Assembly (NCBI GenBank): GCA_963922495.1 | Contig: CAWUIH010000009.1 | Span: forward strand, 1 to 42,195 | Origin: CAWUIH01 sp963922495 | Lineage (GTDB): Bacteria > Pseudomonadota > Gammaproteobacteria > Coxiellales > Coxiellaceae | Length of the DNA: 42,195 bases | Direction of reading: 5' to 3' | Part shown: piece by piece, positions 1-8,108 of the stretch | Layout: every line of letters begins with the position of its first letter | Numbering within the stretch: position 1 is the stretch's first letter | Notes under the pieces: model-generated | The model's input: only the letters and a program-made list of their open reading frames with translations | Told to the model about the DNA's origin: nothing | Databases searched by the model: none | Made by a program: the position numbers and the translations under genes

Positions 1-3
1 AAG

Positions 4-49
4 GTGGGGCCAATTTAAATTACTAAGTGGGGCCAGGCCGGGTTACTAA
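4..49. repeat. Two-copy 23-bp tandem repeat, probable IS21-family terminus
   Basis: Two direct copies lie head to tail with a 23-bp period (4-26 and 27-49). Each starts with GTGGGGCCA and ends with TTACTAA; only the seven central bases differ (ATTTAAA against GGCCGGG). IS21-family elements carry several repeats of about this size at each end, often with a TGGGGCCA-type core, so this is most likely the inner part of one end of such an element whose body lies left of the window. The repeat is directly visible; the family assignment is by resemblance only. Confidence 0.55.
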
Positions 50-63
50 ACCCAACACTCAAG

Positions 64-708
64 TTTTTACACAGAAAGCGTGGAAAAGAGGCGATGGAAG
101 AGATTAATATTATTCCGCGTTACAGTGGGACAATTGTTCATGACTGTTGGGCATCCTACCTATCTTATGATCACTGCTCACATGGGCTATGCGGTTCACA
201 TATACTCCGTGAACGGACATTTGTTATTGACTCAAACAATTATCGCTGGGCGCTTAATGTAAAGAAATTACTGCAGGAAGCCTGTAGCACAGTATCAAAA
301 AAGAAGAATAAGAAGCTAAGTAAAACTCAATATGCAAAACTGCAGCGTCGCTATAGAAATAGTCTAACGCGTGGCGAAGCAGAATTGCCGCCCATCCTGA
401 GGAAAGGCAAGGGGCGTGGCGGGAGAATCGCCAAATCAGACGCGCACAATCTTCTAGAGCGCTTAATAAAACATAAAGAAGCTGTTCTATTGTTTGCTCG
501 TGACTCCCATGTCGCGTTTACCAATAATCGTGCAGAGCGAGAACTGAGAATGGCAAAAGTAAAACAAAAGGTATCTGGATGTTTTCGATCAGAGAAATAC
601 GCGCATGCTTACTGCCGAATTTCTAGTTACTTACAAACTATGCAAAATAAAGGAATTAATCCGTTAATTGCAATCCAAATGGCATTCTCAGGTGAAATTT
701 ATCAATAG
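64..708 (+). pseudogene. IS66-family transposase, C-terminal remnant
   Basis: This is the C-terminal part of an IS66-type (TnpC) DDE transposase. The conserved block VHDCWASY holds one catalytic Asp, HILRERTFV follows, and the terminal TNNRAERELRMAKVKQK block holds the catalytic Glu, followed by SGCFRS. Homology-like sequence (HRKRGKEAMEEI) begins before the first ATG at 94 and runs up to the repeat at 4-49, with an in-frame stop at 16-18, so the N-terminal half with its zinc-binding and leucine-zipper regions is missing. The reading frame is otherwise open to the stop at 706-708. I infer disruption by the adjacent IS21-like terminus. It should not be an active transposase alone; no IS66 tnpA or tnpB partner is visible. 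Confidence 0.85.
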
Positions 709-755
709 GAGTGAGTAGTTACCCAAAAACAAACAACTATTAGCCAGACACTTTG

Positions 756-1109
756 TCAGTGCGACACATGAGCGGTCAAGGTCATGATCCCTGATAGCGC
801 CGCTACCGCCACCACTAACATCCCTCCAAACCAAATCTTCAAATCTCGTTTCACCACTTCAATTTCAACTTTCAAATCTTTTTTGACTGTCTCAATCTTA
901 AACTCAAGTGTCTTTTCGACTTCTTTTAAATCCCGTTTACTCACCAACTGATCTTGAACAATTGATAAGAATGTCTCTGCCTGTACTTCAGCTTGCTCCT
1001 GGGTAAAACCCGCTGCCAGCAGTTTTTGGCATAACTTAGAGTATCGAACGGTATCGGGTCTTTTTTCTGTGATCGGGCCATAGGTATTTTCCTGTTCGCA
1101 ATCGCTCAA
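756..1109 (-). CDS. DUF1640-like small coiled-coil membrane protein
   Basis: A 117-residue protein of unknown function. Residues 22-55 resemble the start of DUF1640/CCDC90-type proteins (KLCQKLLAAGFTQEQAEVQAE, then LVSKRDLKEVEK). A charged heptad-like coiled coil follows at about 55-92, with a single hydrophobic segment near the C-terminus (about 93-112), giving a tail-anchored layout. The only in-frame start I find is TTG at 1109, without a good ribosome site; an in-frame stop lies 15 codons upstream. An ATG nearby (1115-1117) is out of frame, so the 5' end may be damaged. It sits beside IS debris. Relatives are common in small copies in many proteobacteria; no activity can be assigned. Confidence 0.6.
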   Translation of the reverse strand: MSDCEQENTYGPITEKRPDTVRYSKLCQKLLAAGFTQEQAEVQAETFLSIVQDQLVSKRDLKEVEKTLEFKIETVKKDLKVEIEVVKRDLKIWFGGMLVVAVAALSGIMTLTAHVSH

Positions 1110-1687
1110 ATTATCATATCCGTGGTTACTATACTATTGTGCTGATGTTGTAAAGGATACGATGCTGCAACTATGATGATATCAAAACCGCCCTTTCAAG
1201 AAAACCCACGTACTGAGCAAGGTGCATGCAATTCACGAAATGAAATATGACCTAAAGCGCGGTAATGAAATTCGTTAGTTGCAAATATTAAAAATACCGA
1301 TATTATTCAATTGGACGCATAATTCAAAGTAACCTCTTGTTTAACAATTACTTTCTCACTAAATCTATTCTAAATACACATGAATAAACAGTATAATTTG
1401 TTCATTTATTTTTCTAATTTTATAAACTCATGCTGCTCCTTATTTGTTTCGCTTTAAATAAAGGAGTCTTAACACCACTGCTTCCAACATTTCAAAACTT
1501 ATTTTTATTCACGAAGGCTGTTAGGATACATAATGACTTCGTATATTATAGTGAGAAAACTCTAAAAAAAATCGTGATCACATAAATTTCTAATAATGAT
1601 TATTCATATTTATAAAAAAGAGAGGGGCTTTTTATGAAGAGTTACTTGATCTCGAATGGAGTCAGTTGTTCAATTCAATTCTGAATA
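1110..1687. other. Gene-poor AT-rich gap
   Basis: About 580 bases between two minus-strand genes with no open frame I would defend, no tRNA-like fold and no convincing terminator. A weak A/T stem (about 1612-1635, AAAAAG paired with CTTTTT around a G-rich loop) lies just downstream of the YdjM-like gene but lacks a GC stem. The region may be decayed accessory DNA, in keeping with the neighbouring IS fragments. Confidence 0.5.
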
Positions 1688-2389
1688 CTATAAACTCCAT
1701 CCAGGAGGTAGTAAATTTCTCACTATAGTTTTTAAAATAACTTTTGATTGAACTAGTGGAACAAGATTATTTTTAGGTAATAGAAAAAATATTCCTATCA
1801 GTAAGAGATAGGCAAGTAAATATCCTATTTTGTTTTTGTTACTATATATTGACAAGGCTGTACCAAATGATTTTTTTAACCTGGCCCCATTTAAGTCGAC
1901 ACTGTATATTTCATCAAGCAATAGGTGTATTAAAAAACCGAATAGTAAGAATAAACCACATAACCACGAAAATAGGGTATTATTCGTTGCCATATCAGCT
2001 ATGAGCACTACGATTCCTGAAAAAATTAGTCCAACTGGAAGAGAATGTATAACGCCACGATGAACACAGAACTTCGATAGTACGGGTCTAATATAATTTT
2101 TAATTGATATAAAAGTTGACGCTGCAAGAAACAGTGCCAACAAAACCCCCAGCTTATCAAGGAAGGAAAATAATAGTATCAAAGAAATAATAATACCAAG
2201 TATATTAAACGCCCACTCAACAGCGGTACTGTGAGGGGAATCGATATCTGGTAATATACCTCCGGTTGATCCAAGCATAATTAACAGAAGAGTTTGTGGT
2301 ATATTCGAGAATGATACGATATAAGCACCGAGCCCCGCCATCAAACTTGCCCCTGCAGCTACAGTAACATGGACCTTAAAATTTGCCAT
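1688..2389 (-). CDS. YdjM/DUF457-family membrane-bound metal-dependent hydrolase
   Basis: A 233-residue polytopic inner-membrane protein of the YdjM (DUF457) family, annotated as putative metal-dependent hydrolases. Family motifs in order are GGILPDIDSP (43-52), HRGVIHS (110-116), HLLLDEIYSVD (155-165) and SFGTAL (174-179). The conserved Asp and His residues are the presumed metal ligands, set between five or six hydrophobic segments. The ATG at 2389 has AGGGA about 8 bases upstream. The E. coli relative YdjM is LexA-controlled, but I see no SOS box here. The gene stands alone, flanked by gene-poor DNA on both sides. Family membership is well supported; the substrate is unknown. Confidence 0.8.
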   Translation of the reverse strand: MANFKVHVTVAAGASLMAGLGAYIVSFSNIPQTLLLIMLGSTGGILPDIDSPHSTAVEWAFNILGIIISLILLFSFLDKLGVLLALFLAASTFISIKNYIRPVLSKFCVHRGVIHSLPVGLIFSGIVVLIADMATNNTLFSWLCGLFLLFGFLIHLLLDEIYSVDLNGARLKKSFGTALSIYSNKNKIGYLLAYLLLIGIFFLLPKNNLVPLVQSKVILKTIVRNLLPPGWSL

Positions 2390-2981
2390 TATTTATTCCC
2401 TTATTATCTTCATCTTTAAAACGATTATAACTGAGCCAATATCAAAAGTTCAAGGAACTTGGTAAGACGGCTTCCTGGTTATACCAAACATGATAAGCAC
2501 GATGACGATATTGCGGCTATCGCTGTATCACTCAATCCAGTGACCATACAACTGAAATAGTAGTCGATGATGAGGAAAAATGTTGATCCTCTAGCAATGT
2601 TATAACAAGTGCTTCCTCACCTATCGGAATTTAATTATAAAAAGAAACATCTCTTTTTTGTACCGTTGGAAAAATTTTGTTTCAATTCATATCAAAGCTA
2701 TAGATAATTTAGAGTGGCAAACAGTACAATCGTCATTTCCTATACTTAAGGGGCTAAGGAAAAAAGTTTTAGACAACAACACGACAGCTATTCAACCAGA
2801 ATTTGATACCAGGGTTACACGACACACAGTGGGAATTTATTTTAGTTATCTTAAAAACACCCTACAACCTCAGATTACTTTTCCTAAACAAATACTGTCT
2901 CATTTTCCCTGGCACATTCCGCCAGGGCATTCGGCCTCTCGCACTTTGCAAGTAACAAATGATTATCCAGGATAATACATT
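2390..2981. other. Gene-poor gap between ydjM-like gene and comM
   Basis: Roughly 590 bases without a gene I can support. A 105-codon open frame (2658-2975, plus) begins with TTG, lacks a ribosome site and shows no recognisable family, so I do not call it. A perfect 15-base palindrome, ATTATCCAGGATAAT (2962-2976), lies just past the comM stop codon; its role is unknown. Short frames around 2455-2560 have coding-like composition but no start. Confidence 0.45.
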
Positions 2982-4499
2982 CTATAATACTGAATTCACT
3001 TTAGCGTGATCAAACGCTCGAAAACTAAGCGCCTCAGCAATATGTGGCTGGAGAATTTTTGTGGATTCGGCTAGATCAGCGATGGTTCGCGCCAATTTTA
3101 AAATACGGTGGTACACACGGTTTGATAATTGGTAATGCTGAATAGCGCGCTGCAAGAATTGCTGTTCGGATGGACTGATATCGCAGCACTGTTCAATATC
3201 CGTAATACTATAGTGTGCATTGATTTTTTCTGAGCGCTGCTGCTGCAAATCCCGCGCTCGAATCACTCTTTGGCGCACCACCTGACTATTTTCGGCATTT
3301 TTATCAATGCGACTAAGCGTTGCGATGTCCTGCCACGGCATCTCCACATGCATATCTATTCTATCCAACAAAGGACCAGACAAACGATTACGATAACGCT
3401 GCACCTGATCTTCAGTGCAACGACAGCGCCCACTTGCGTCCCCAAAGTACCCACATGGACAGGGATTCATTGCCGTCAATAGTTGAAAGTTTGCTGGAAA
3501 ACTAATTTGATGACCAGCTCGTGAAATCGTTGCGATCTTACTTTCTAACGGCTCACGCAGCGATTCCAGCACAGTACGAGAAAATTCTGGTAATTCATCT
3601 AGAAAAAGTACTCCGTGATGTGCTAATGAAATTTCACCGGGTTTTGGCGGATTGCTACCGCCAACCATAGCGGGAGCAGAAGCGGAATGATGTGGTGAAC
3701 GAAACGGTCGCTGCTTCCAATGCTGAACATTAAAACCTTGATGACTGATCGAATGAATAGACGCAACATCCAATGCCTGCTCCAAACTCAGTGGTGGCAA
3801 AATACCGCTGAGACAAGAGGATAATAGCGTTTTGCCAGTGCCTGGAGGCCCAACAAATAAGCAACTGTGTCCACCTGCTGCAGCAATTTCGAGTGCCCGC
3901 TTACCGCAGGCTTGTCCACACACAGTGCTGATATCAACCACAGGTTGTTTACACTCCATGTGATGATACTGCACTTGTTCAAGTTGGCTAGTGTTATTCA
4001 AATGTGCCACTACTTCCAGTAAATGATTGGCGATACAACAGTGATTATTCGCTTGCAACGCGACTTCGGCCTTGTTTTCAGCAGCAATGATTAAGCGGCG
4101 CTGATGTTTTGCAGTGGTAATCGCAAACGGCAATGCACCTTGAATGGAACGCAACGCACCCGAAAGTGCCAACTCGCCGGCAAACTCATAGCCCTCACAA
4201 GCGTTTTTGGGCAATTGATGCGAAGCTGTTAGAATACCTAACGCAATCGCCAAATCAAAACGCCCACCCTCCTTCGGTAGATCAGCAGGAGCTAAATTAA
4301 CTGTAATTCGCCCCAAAGGAAACTCTAATCCCGAATTCATAATCGCACTTCGTACTCGATGACGGCTTTCCTTGACCACTGTTTCCGGCAAACCCACGAT
4401 AGACAAACTAGGAATACCTTTAGAAATATGTACTTCAACAGTAACTAGTGGTGCATCAATGCCTCTCGACGCACGACTATGAACAACAGCCAGTGACAT
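2982..4499 (-). CDS. comM: YifB/ComM-family Mg-chelatase-like AAA+ ATPase
   Basis: A 505-residue member of the YifB/ComM family, a hexameric AAA+ motor. In naturally competent relatives ComM promotes branch migration during integration of transformed DNA. An N-terminal Lon-like domain (about 1-165) is followed by the ATPase: Walker A GPPGTGKT (217-224), Walker B LFLDELPEF (298-306), then a Cys-rich stretch NPCPCGYFGD and RCRC typical of the family, and a C-terminal lid domain. Length is normal (about 500) and the ATG follows ubiK by 6 bases, so the two are co-transcribed. Whether this organism is competent cannot be judged here; the family is also found in non-competent bacteria. Confidence 0.93.
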   Translation of the reverse strand: MSLAVVHSRASRGIDAPLVTVEVHISKGIPSLSIVGLPETVVKESRHRVRSAIMNSGLEFPLGRITVNLAPADLPKEGGRFDLAIALGILTASHQLPKNACEGYEFAGELALSGALRSIQGALPFAITTAKHQRRLIIAAENKAEVALQANNHCCIANHLLEVVAHLNNTSQLEQVQYHHMECKQPVVDISTVCGQACGKRALEIAAAGGHSCLFVGPPGTGKTLLSSCLSGILPPLSLEQALDVASIHSISHQGFNVQHWKQRPFRSPHHSASAPAMVGGSNPPKPGEISLAHHGVLFLDELPEFSRTVLESLREPLESKIATISRAGHQISFPANFQLLTAMNPCPCGYFGDASGRCRCTEDQVQRYRNRLSGPLLDRIDMHVEMPWQDIATLSRIDKNAENSQVVRQRVIRARDLQQQRSEKINAHYSITDIEQCCDISPSEQQFLQRAIQHYQLSNRVYHRILKLARTIADLAESTKILQPHIAEALSFRAFDHAKVNSVL

Positions 4500-4505
4500 A
4501 ATAAA

Positions 4506-4742
4506 TTACTTTTCAAGTTGTTTGAGTTTTTTTTCAAGCTCTTCAAGCTTGGCGCGAGTTCGTGCAAGCACCTTAGTTTGGGCGTCAAACTCCTCACGTG
4601 TCACAAGATCCATTTTATTGAACCCTTGTTGCAACACTGCGCGAAAATTTTTTTCGATGTCTTTAGGAAGATTTTTAGCACCCTGAGGAACCGCATCAAG
4701 CAACATTTTGGCTAAGTCATTAATTTTTTTCGAATCAAACAT
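4506..4742 (-). CDS. ubiK: Ubiquinone biosynthesis accessory factor UbiK (YqiC/BMFP)
   Basis: A 78-residue protein of the BMFP/YqiC family. UbiK works with UbiJ as an accessory factor of aerobic ubiquinone synthesis and binds lipid. It starts MFDSKKINDLAKML, an amphipathic helix, followed by VTREEFDAQTKVLARTRAKL and a strongly charged C-terminal coiled coil ending in a Lys/Glu-rich tail. The open frame extends upstream to 4844, but family alignment and an AAAGGA ribosome site place the start at 4742. Only 6 bases separate its stop from comM. No other ubi gene lies in the window. Confidence 0.9.
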   Translation of the reverse strand: MFDSKKINDLAKMLLDAVPQGAKNLPKDIEKNFRAVLQQGFNKMDLVTREEFDAQTKVLARTRAKLEELEKKLKQLEK

Positions 4743-4870
4743 CTTTTTTCCTTTTGTGAAAATCAGTATTGTTGATAATACATCATAACGCAAAACACCA
4801 GTACCGTTGTGTAATATCGATTTTGTTGTAAAATTCTCTGACAATCATTTATTACCGTAGGCTCAATGAT

Positions 4871-5821
4871 ATGATTTACAACACTGTCTTAGAGACGATT
4901 GGCAAAACTCCATTGATCCGCCTGAATCGCGTCACGGCCCATATTCGCTGTGAAATCTATGCTAAATGCGAATTTCTTAATCCAGGTGGTTCAGCCAAAG
5001 ACCGTATCGCTGCCGCGATGATCGACGCTGCAGAGCAAGCTGGGAAAATCAAACCCGGCGACACCTTGATTGAACCAACCTCTGGCAATACGGGTATCGG
5101 CATCGCATTGGCGGGAGCTGTCAAAGGCTACCAAGTGATTATTACGCTACCAGAAAAGATGAGCCAAGAGAAACAAGTGGTACTTGAAGCCTTAGGTGCA
5201 AAAATTTATCGCACACCCACGGAAGCAGCCTATGACCATCCCGACAGTCATATTTCACTGGCGAAGCGATTACGTGATAAAATGCCTAATGCACATATAC
5301 TCGATCAATACGCTAATGCGGCAAACCCAGAAATTCATTACCACACCACCGCCCAAGAAATGTTGGATGATTTAGGCAACGACATTGCTGCTGTCGTCAT
5401 GGGGGTTGGTACCGGCGGCACTATCACAGGTGTTGCCAAAAAATTAAAATCCGTTAATCCTAAGATAAAAATTATTGGAGTGGATCCTATCGGCTCTATT
5501 CTAGGAGGCGGCGATGAGGTGAAGCCTTATCAAGTTGAAGGTATCGGCTATGATTTTTTTCCTAATGTGCTCAATAACGATTTGATTGATAAATACATCA
5601 AGTGCAATGATAAAGATTCTTTTTTAATGGCTCGACGTTTGATACGTGAAGAAGGCTTACTAGCCGGTGGCTCTTCCGGTTCTGCTGCCTGGGCAACCCT
5701 AGAAATAGCGAAACAATTTAAATCCGGAGATAAAATTATTGTGGTGCTACCCGACTCCATCCGCAATTATTTAACAAAATTTGTTGACAACCATTGGATG
5801 AAAGCAGAAGGTTTTTTATGA
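4871..5821 (+). CDS. Cystathionine beta-synthase / cysteine synthase family (PLP)
   Basis: A 316-residue fold-type II PLP enzyme. Visible are the PLP lysine in GGSAKDR (K43), the substrate loop SGNTG (71-75), the phosphate-binding GTGGT (180-184), GIGYDFFP (224-231) and the PLP-ring site GGSSGSA (266-272). The GIGYDFFP and LPDSIRNYLTKF stretches resemble cystathionine beta-synthase cores more than CysK, but there is no heme domain and no C-terminal CBS pair. Likely reaction: serine + homocysteine -> cystathionine; O-acetylserine sulfhydrylase activity is the alternative. Its TGA overlaps the ATG of the next gene (ATGA at 5818-5821), implying translational coupling with a gamma-lyase and supporting a transsulfuration role. 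Confidence 0.88.
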   Translation: MIYNTVLETIGKTPLIRLNRVTAHIRCEIYAKCEFLNPGGSAKDRIAAAMIDAAEQAGKIKPGDTLIEPTSGNTGIGIALAGAVKGYQVIITLPEKMSQEKQVVLEALGAKIYRTPTEAAYDHPDSHISLAKRLRDKMPNAHILDQYANAANPEIHYHTTAQEMLDDLGNDIAAVVMGVGTGGTITGVAKKLKSVNPKIKIIGVDPIGSILGGGDEVKPYQVEGIGYDFFPNVLNNDLIDKYIKCNDKDSFLMARRLIREEGLLAGGSSGSAAWATLEIAKQFKSGDKIIVVLPDSIRNYLTKFVDNHWMKAEGFL

Positions 5822-6975
5822 CAATTCAAAAGAATAAGATCGAAACTCAAGTCATTCACAGCGGCCAACACCCCGACCCATCGACTGGGGCAGTGATGAC
5901 GCCTATATATGCAACATCCACCTACGCTCAAACCAGCCCTGGAGAACACCAGGGATACGAATATTCCCGTAGTCACAATCCCACACGATTTGCCTACGAA
6001 CGCTGTGTTGCCGAGTTGGAATCGGGTTTTCGTGGTTTCGCCTTTGCTTCTGGGATGGCCGCCATAGCCACTATCCTAGAATTACTAAAGCCCGGTGATC
6101 ATGTTGTAGCGGCCGATGATGTATATGGCGGGACCTACCGTTTATTTGAAAATGTTCGCAAGCGTTCCGCAGGGCTCAATTTCTCTTTTGTTGATTTTAC
6201 CAATATTGAAAACATTAAAAATGCACTGACGCCACAAACTAAGATGATTTGGCTGGAAACCCCAAGTAACCCCCTATTAAAAATAGTTGACCTTGAAAAA
6301 ATTGCTGCACTGGCAACAGAAAAAAATATTATTTCAGTGGCCGATAACACATTTGCCACCCCAATTATTCAACGACCACTGGAACTGGGTTTTAATATCG
6401 TCACTCACTCCGCCACAAAATATTTAAGTGGGCACTCCGATGTAGTCAGTGGCGTAGCCGTTGTCAATAATGAAAAGTTGGCCGCAGAACTCGCTTACTT
6501 ACAAAATTCCATCGGTGCAGTAGCTGGACCATTCGACAGTTTTTTAGTATTGCGTGGCATCAAGACACTGAGTTTACGAATGCAGCGCCATAGTGAAAAT
6601 GCCATGATATTGGCACGCTGGCTACAACAACACCCCAAAGTGAAACAGGTGCATTATCCAGGACTAAGTAACCATCCACAGCATGCTATTGCTAAAAAAC
6701 AAATGCATTATTATTTTGGTGGTATGATTTCAGTTGATCTAGCGCTTGATTTGCAACAAACCAAGACGATGTTGTCACGCTGTAAATTATTCACACTAGC
6801 AGAAAGTCTTGGGGGGGTTGAGAGTTTAATTGAACATCCCGCCATAATGACCCACGCCTCAATCCCCGCAACAGAACGCGAAAAACTTGGAATAACTGAC
6901 GGTTTTATCCGCCTTTCAGTCGGGATCGAAAATGTGGAAGATTTACAGCACGATTTACAACAGGCGCTGGGTTAA
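5818..6975 (+). CDS. Cystathionine gamma-lyase/synthase family transsulfuration enzyme
   Basis: A 385-residue Cys/Met-metabolism PLP enzyme. The start is the ATG at 5818, which overlaps the preceding stop. YSRSHNPT (49-56) contributes to the PLP phosphate pocket of the neighbouring subunit, the PLP lysine is K201 in SATKYLSGHSD, and SLGGVESLIEHPAIMTHAS is the C-terminal active-site block. Because it is coupled to a cystathionine beta-synthase-like gene and near metK and ahcY, cystathionine gamma-lyase (cystathionine -> cysteine + 2-oxobutyrate + ammonia) is the best guess. Gamma-synthase cannot be excluded from sequence alone. The C-terminus overlaps the minus-strand ankyrin-like remnant by about 20 bases. 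Confidence 0.9.
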   Translation: MTIQKNKIETQVIHSGQHPDPSTGAVMTPIYATSTYAQTSPGEHQGYEYSRSHNPTRFAYERCVAELESGFRGFAFASGMAAIATILELLKPGDHVVAADDVYGGTYRLFENVRKRSAGLNFSFVDFTNIENIKNALTPQTKMIWLETPSNPLLKIVDLEKIAALATEKNIISVADNTFATPIIQRPLELGFNIVTHSATKYLSGHSDVVSGVAVVNNEKLAAELAYLQNSIGAVAGPFDSFLVLRGIKTLSLRMQRHSENAMILARWLQQHPKVKQVHYPGLSNHPQHAIAKKQMHYYFGGMISVDLALDLQQTKTMLSRCKLFTLAESLGGVESLIEHPAIMTHASIPATEREKLGITDGFIRLSVGIENVEDLQHDLQQALG

Positions 6976-7200
6976 ACCTAGAAAATGAAGCAAAATATTC
7001 TCACGTGAGTCGACTGCCTTCAAATCAGCTTTCTTGCTAATCAACGTGGAAACTTTTTCGACTTGGTTTAAAGCAACTGCATGAAACAATATAGTTTGAC
7101 TCGCTTCATCTCGTTGTTGTTTATTTACTTTTCCTGATAAATGAGTATAAAAAGGTAAACAACGTTGATAAAAACAGTAATCCTGTATTGGTTGTTGCTT
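6955..7200 (-). pseudogene. Ankyrin-repeat-like protein remnant
   Basis: On the minus strand an open frame runs from just after a stop at about 7201 to a TAA at 6955-6957, with no ATG. Its last half matches an ankyrin repeat: T-I-L-F-H-A-V, then VEKVSTLISKKADLKAVDSR and ENILLHF, comparable to the TPLHxA...VxxLLxxGADxNAxDxxGxTPLH pattern. A hydrophobic stretch in a shifted frame just upstream (about 7130-7200) suggests a membrane segment separated by a frameshift. I read this as the tail of a decayed ankyrin protein squeezed between the gamma-lyase and the SH3 gene. The rest of the gap to 7310 holds no gene. Confidence 0.5.
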
Positions 7201-7310
7201 TTACGCTTGCAGCCCATATCCAAAGAGAGGCATCTGATTTCTAAAACCTCAATTTAGCTTACAAAAACATTACAAATCAATCTATTACCAAAAAAAACAC
7301 AGTTTAAGCG

Positions 7311-7335
7311 AAAAAACGGGCCTGATTCGGCCCGT
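7311..7335 (-). terminator. Rho-independent terminator of the SH3-protein gene
   Basis: Read on the minus strand, a perfect 7-bp GC-rich stem ACGGGCC / GGCCCGT encloses a 6-base loop and is followed directly by TTTTTT. It begins 8 bases past the stop codon of the secreted SH3 gene. This is the clearest intrinsic terminator in the window. Confidence 0.9.
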
Positions 7336-7342
7336 CAGGAAG

Positions 7343-7960
7343 TCATTTATTGGTGTGAGCTGGATCATTATGTTGAACAATAAAAATAGGTTGAATGATT
7401 TCCGGCGTAAAACCAAAATCAACATGGTTCCAAGGCGCCAGTAGTTTTTCACCTTCTAAAATCTGTTGATTCATGATGCTGTCTACGTTCCAAAACATAT
7501 CTTGCATAAAACGAGATTCACGCGCTTGATGCTTGACGATCTGCTCATAGAGTTTTTTGGTCTGCTTGTCAGACAACTTATTCCCATTGTCATAAGCAAC
7601 CACTTTGACATCCGGTTTGCCATTCTTACCTGTCACAGAATGAACAAATACTGCTTGCACCTGTGGCTTATAGTAGGCCTGCAGTGCTTCCTGATACTGT
7701 CCGCGATTAAGCCAACCCACTTCGCCATTCTTGGGGTTTGCAACTTTCACCCAATCTTTGTCTTTATGAAAGATTGCTACTAAATAAGTCGATGGAGAAT
7801 CGGACTCAACAAGCTTTGCTTTCAAACTGGGAGAAGTGTAAATATTCACCATCGGCTGGTGTATGACTTTTGATTTGTCTTTATCATGCGCCGAAGCAAT
7901 TTCCACACCAACTGCTGCGCAACATATTGAAATTAATAATAAAAGAATAATGCGTCGCAT
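7343..7960 (-). CDS. Secreted SH3-domain protein of unknown function
   Basis: A 205-residue exported protein. The start at 7960 is chosen for its GGAGG site 4 bases away and because it yields a standard signal peptide (MRRIILLLLISICCAAVG, cleavage likely after ASA near residue 24); the frame is open a further 21 codons upstream. Residues about 33-88 form a bacterial SH3-like domain (VNIYTSPS ... YLVAIFHKDKDWVKVANP, then GEVGWLNRGQY), commonly found in cell-wall or envelope proteins. The remainder is charged, with no recognised domain. It is transcribed divergently from metK and ends in its own terminator, so it is monocistronic. The biological role is unknown. Confidence 0.75.
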   Translation of the reverse strand: MRRIILLLLISICCAAVGVEIASAHDKDKSKVIHQPMVNIYTSPSLKAKLVESDSPSTYLVAIFHKDKDWVKVANPKNGEVGWLNRGQYQEALQAYYKPQVQAVFVHSVTGKNGKPDVKVVAYDNGNKLSDKQTKKLYEQIVKHQARESRFMQDMFWNVDSIMNQQILEGEKLLAPWNHVDFGFTPEIIQPIFIVQHNDPAHTNK

Positions 7961-8108
7961 ATTACCTCCAAATATCTTATAAAAAAATACGCTACTATTA
8001 TACCATTTAGTGATAAAACACAAACCTTATTAAGAATATCCAGTGCAATTTGCAAAAAATTTTATTACCATGACTGCTTTGTAACGTAAATAGACATTTA
8101 GCAACATT

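Noticed and set aside
1612..1635. A/T-rich stem downstream of the YdjM-like gene as terminator
   Set aside because: Stem is almost only A-T pairs with a bulge; too weak to call.
1879..1900. CCTGGCCCCATTTAA inside the YdjM-like gene, similar to the GGGGCCA repeat at the window start
   Set aside because: It encodes the conserved DLNGARL segment of the protein family in frame, so a transposon-end origin is unlikely.
2658..2975. 105-codon plus-strand open frame upstream of the comM stop
   Set aside because: TTG start, no ribosome site, no recognisable domain and unlikely residue composition; treated as chance open frame in a gene-poor gap.
7961..8023. Upstream 21-codon extension of the SH3 protein
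   Set aside because: The ATG at 7960 has a GGAGG site and gives a proper signal peptide; the extension would bury it.
8024..8108. SAM or SAH riboswitch before metK/ahcY
   Set aside because: No paired helices or conserved core could be found by eye; a covariance-model search would be decisive.
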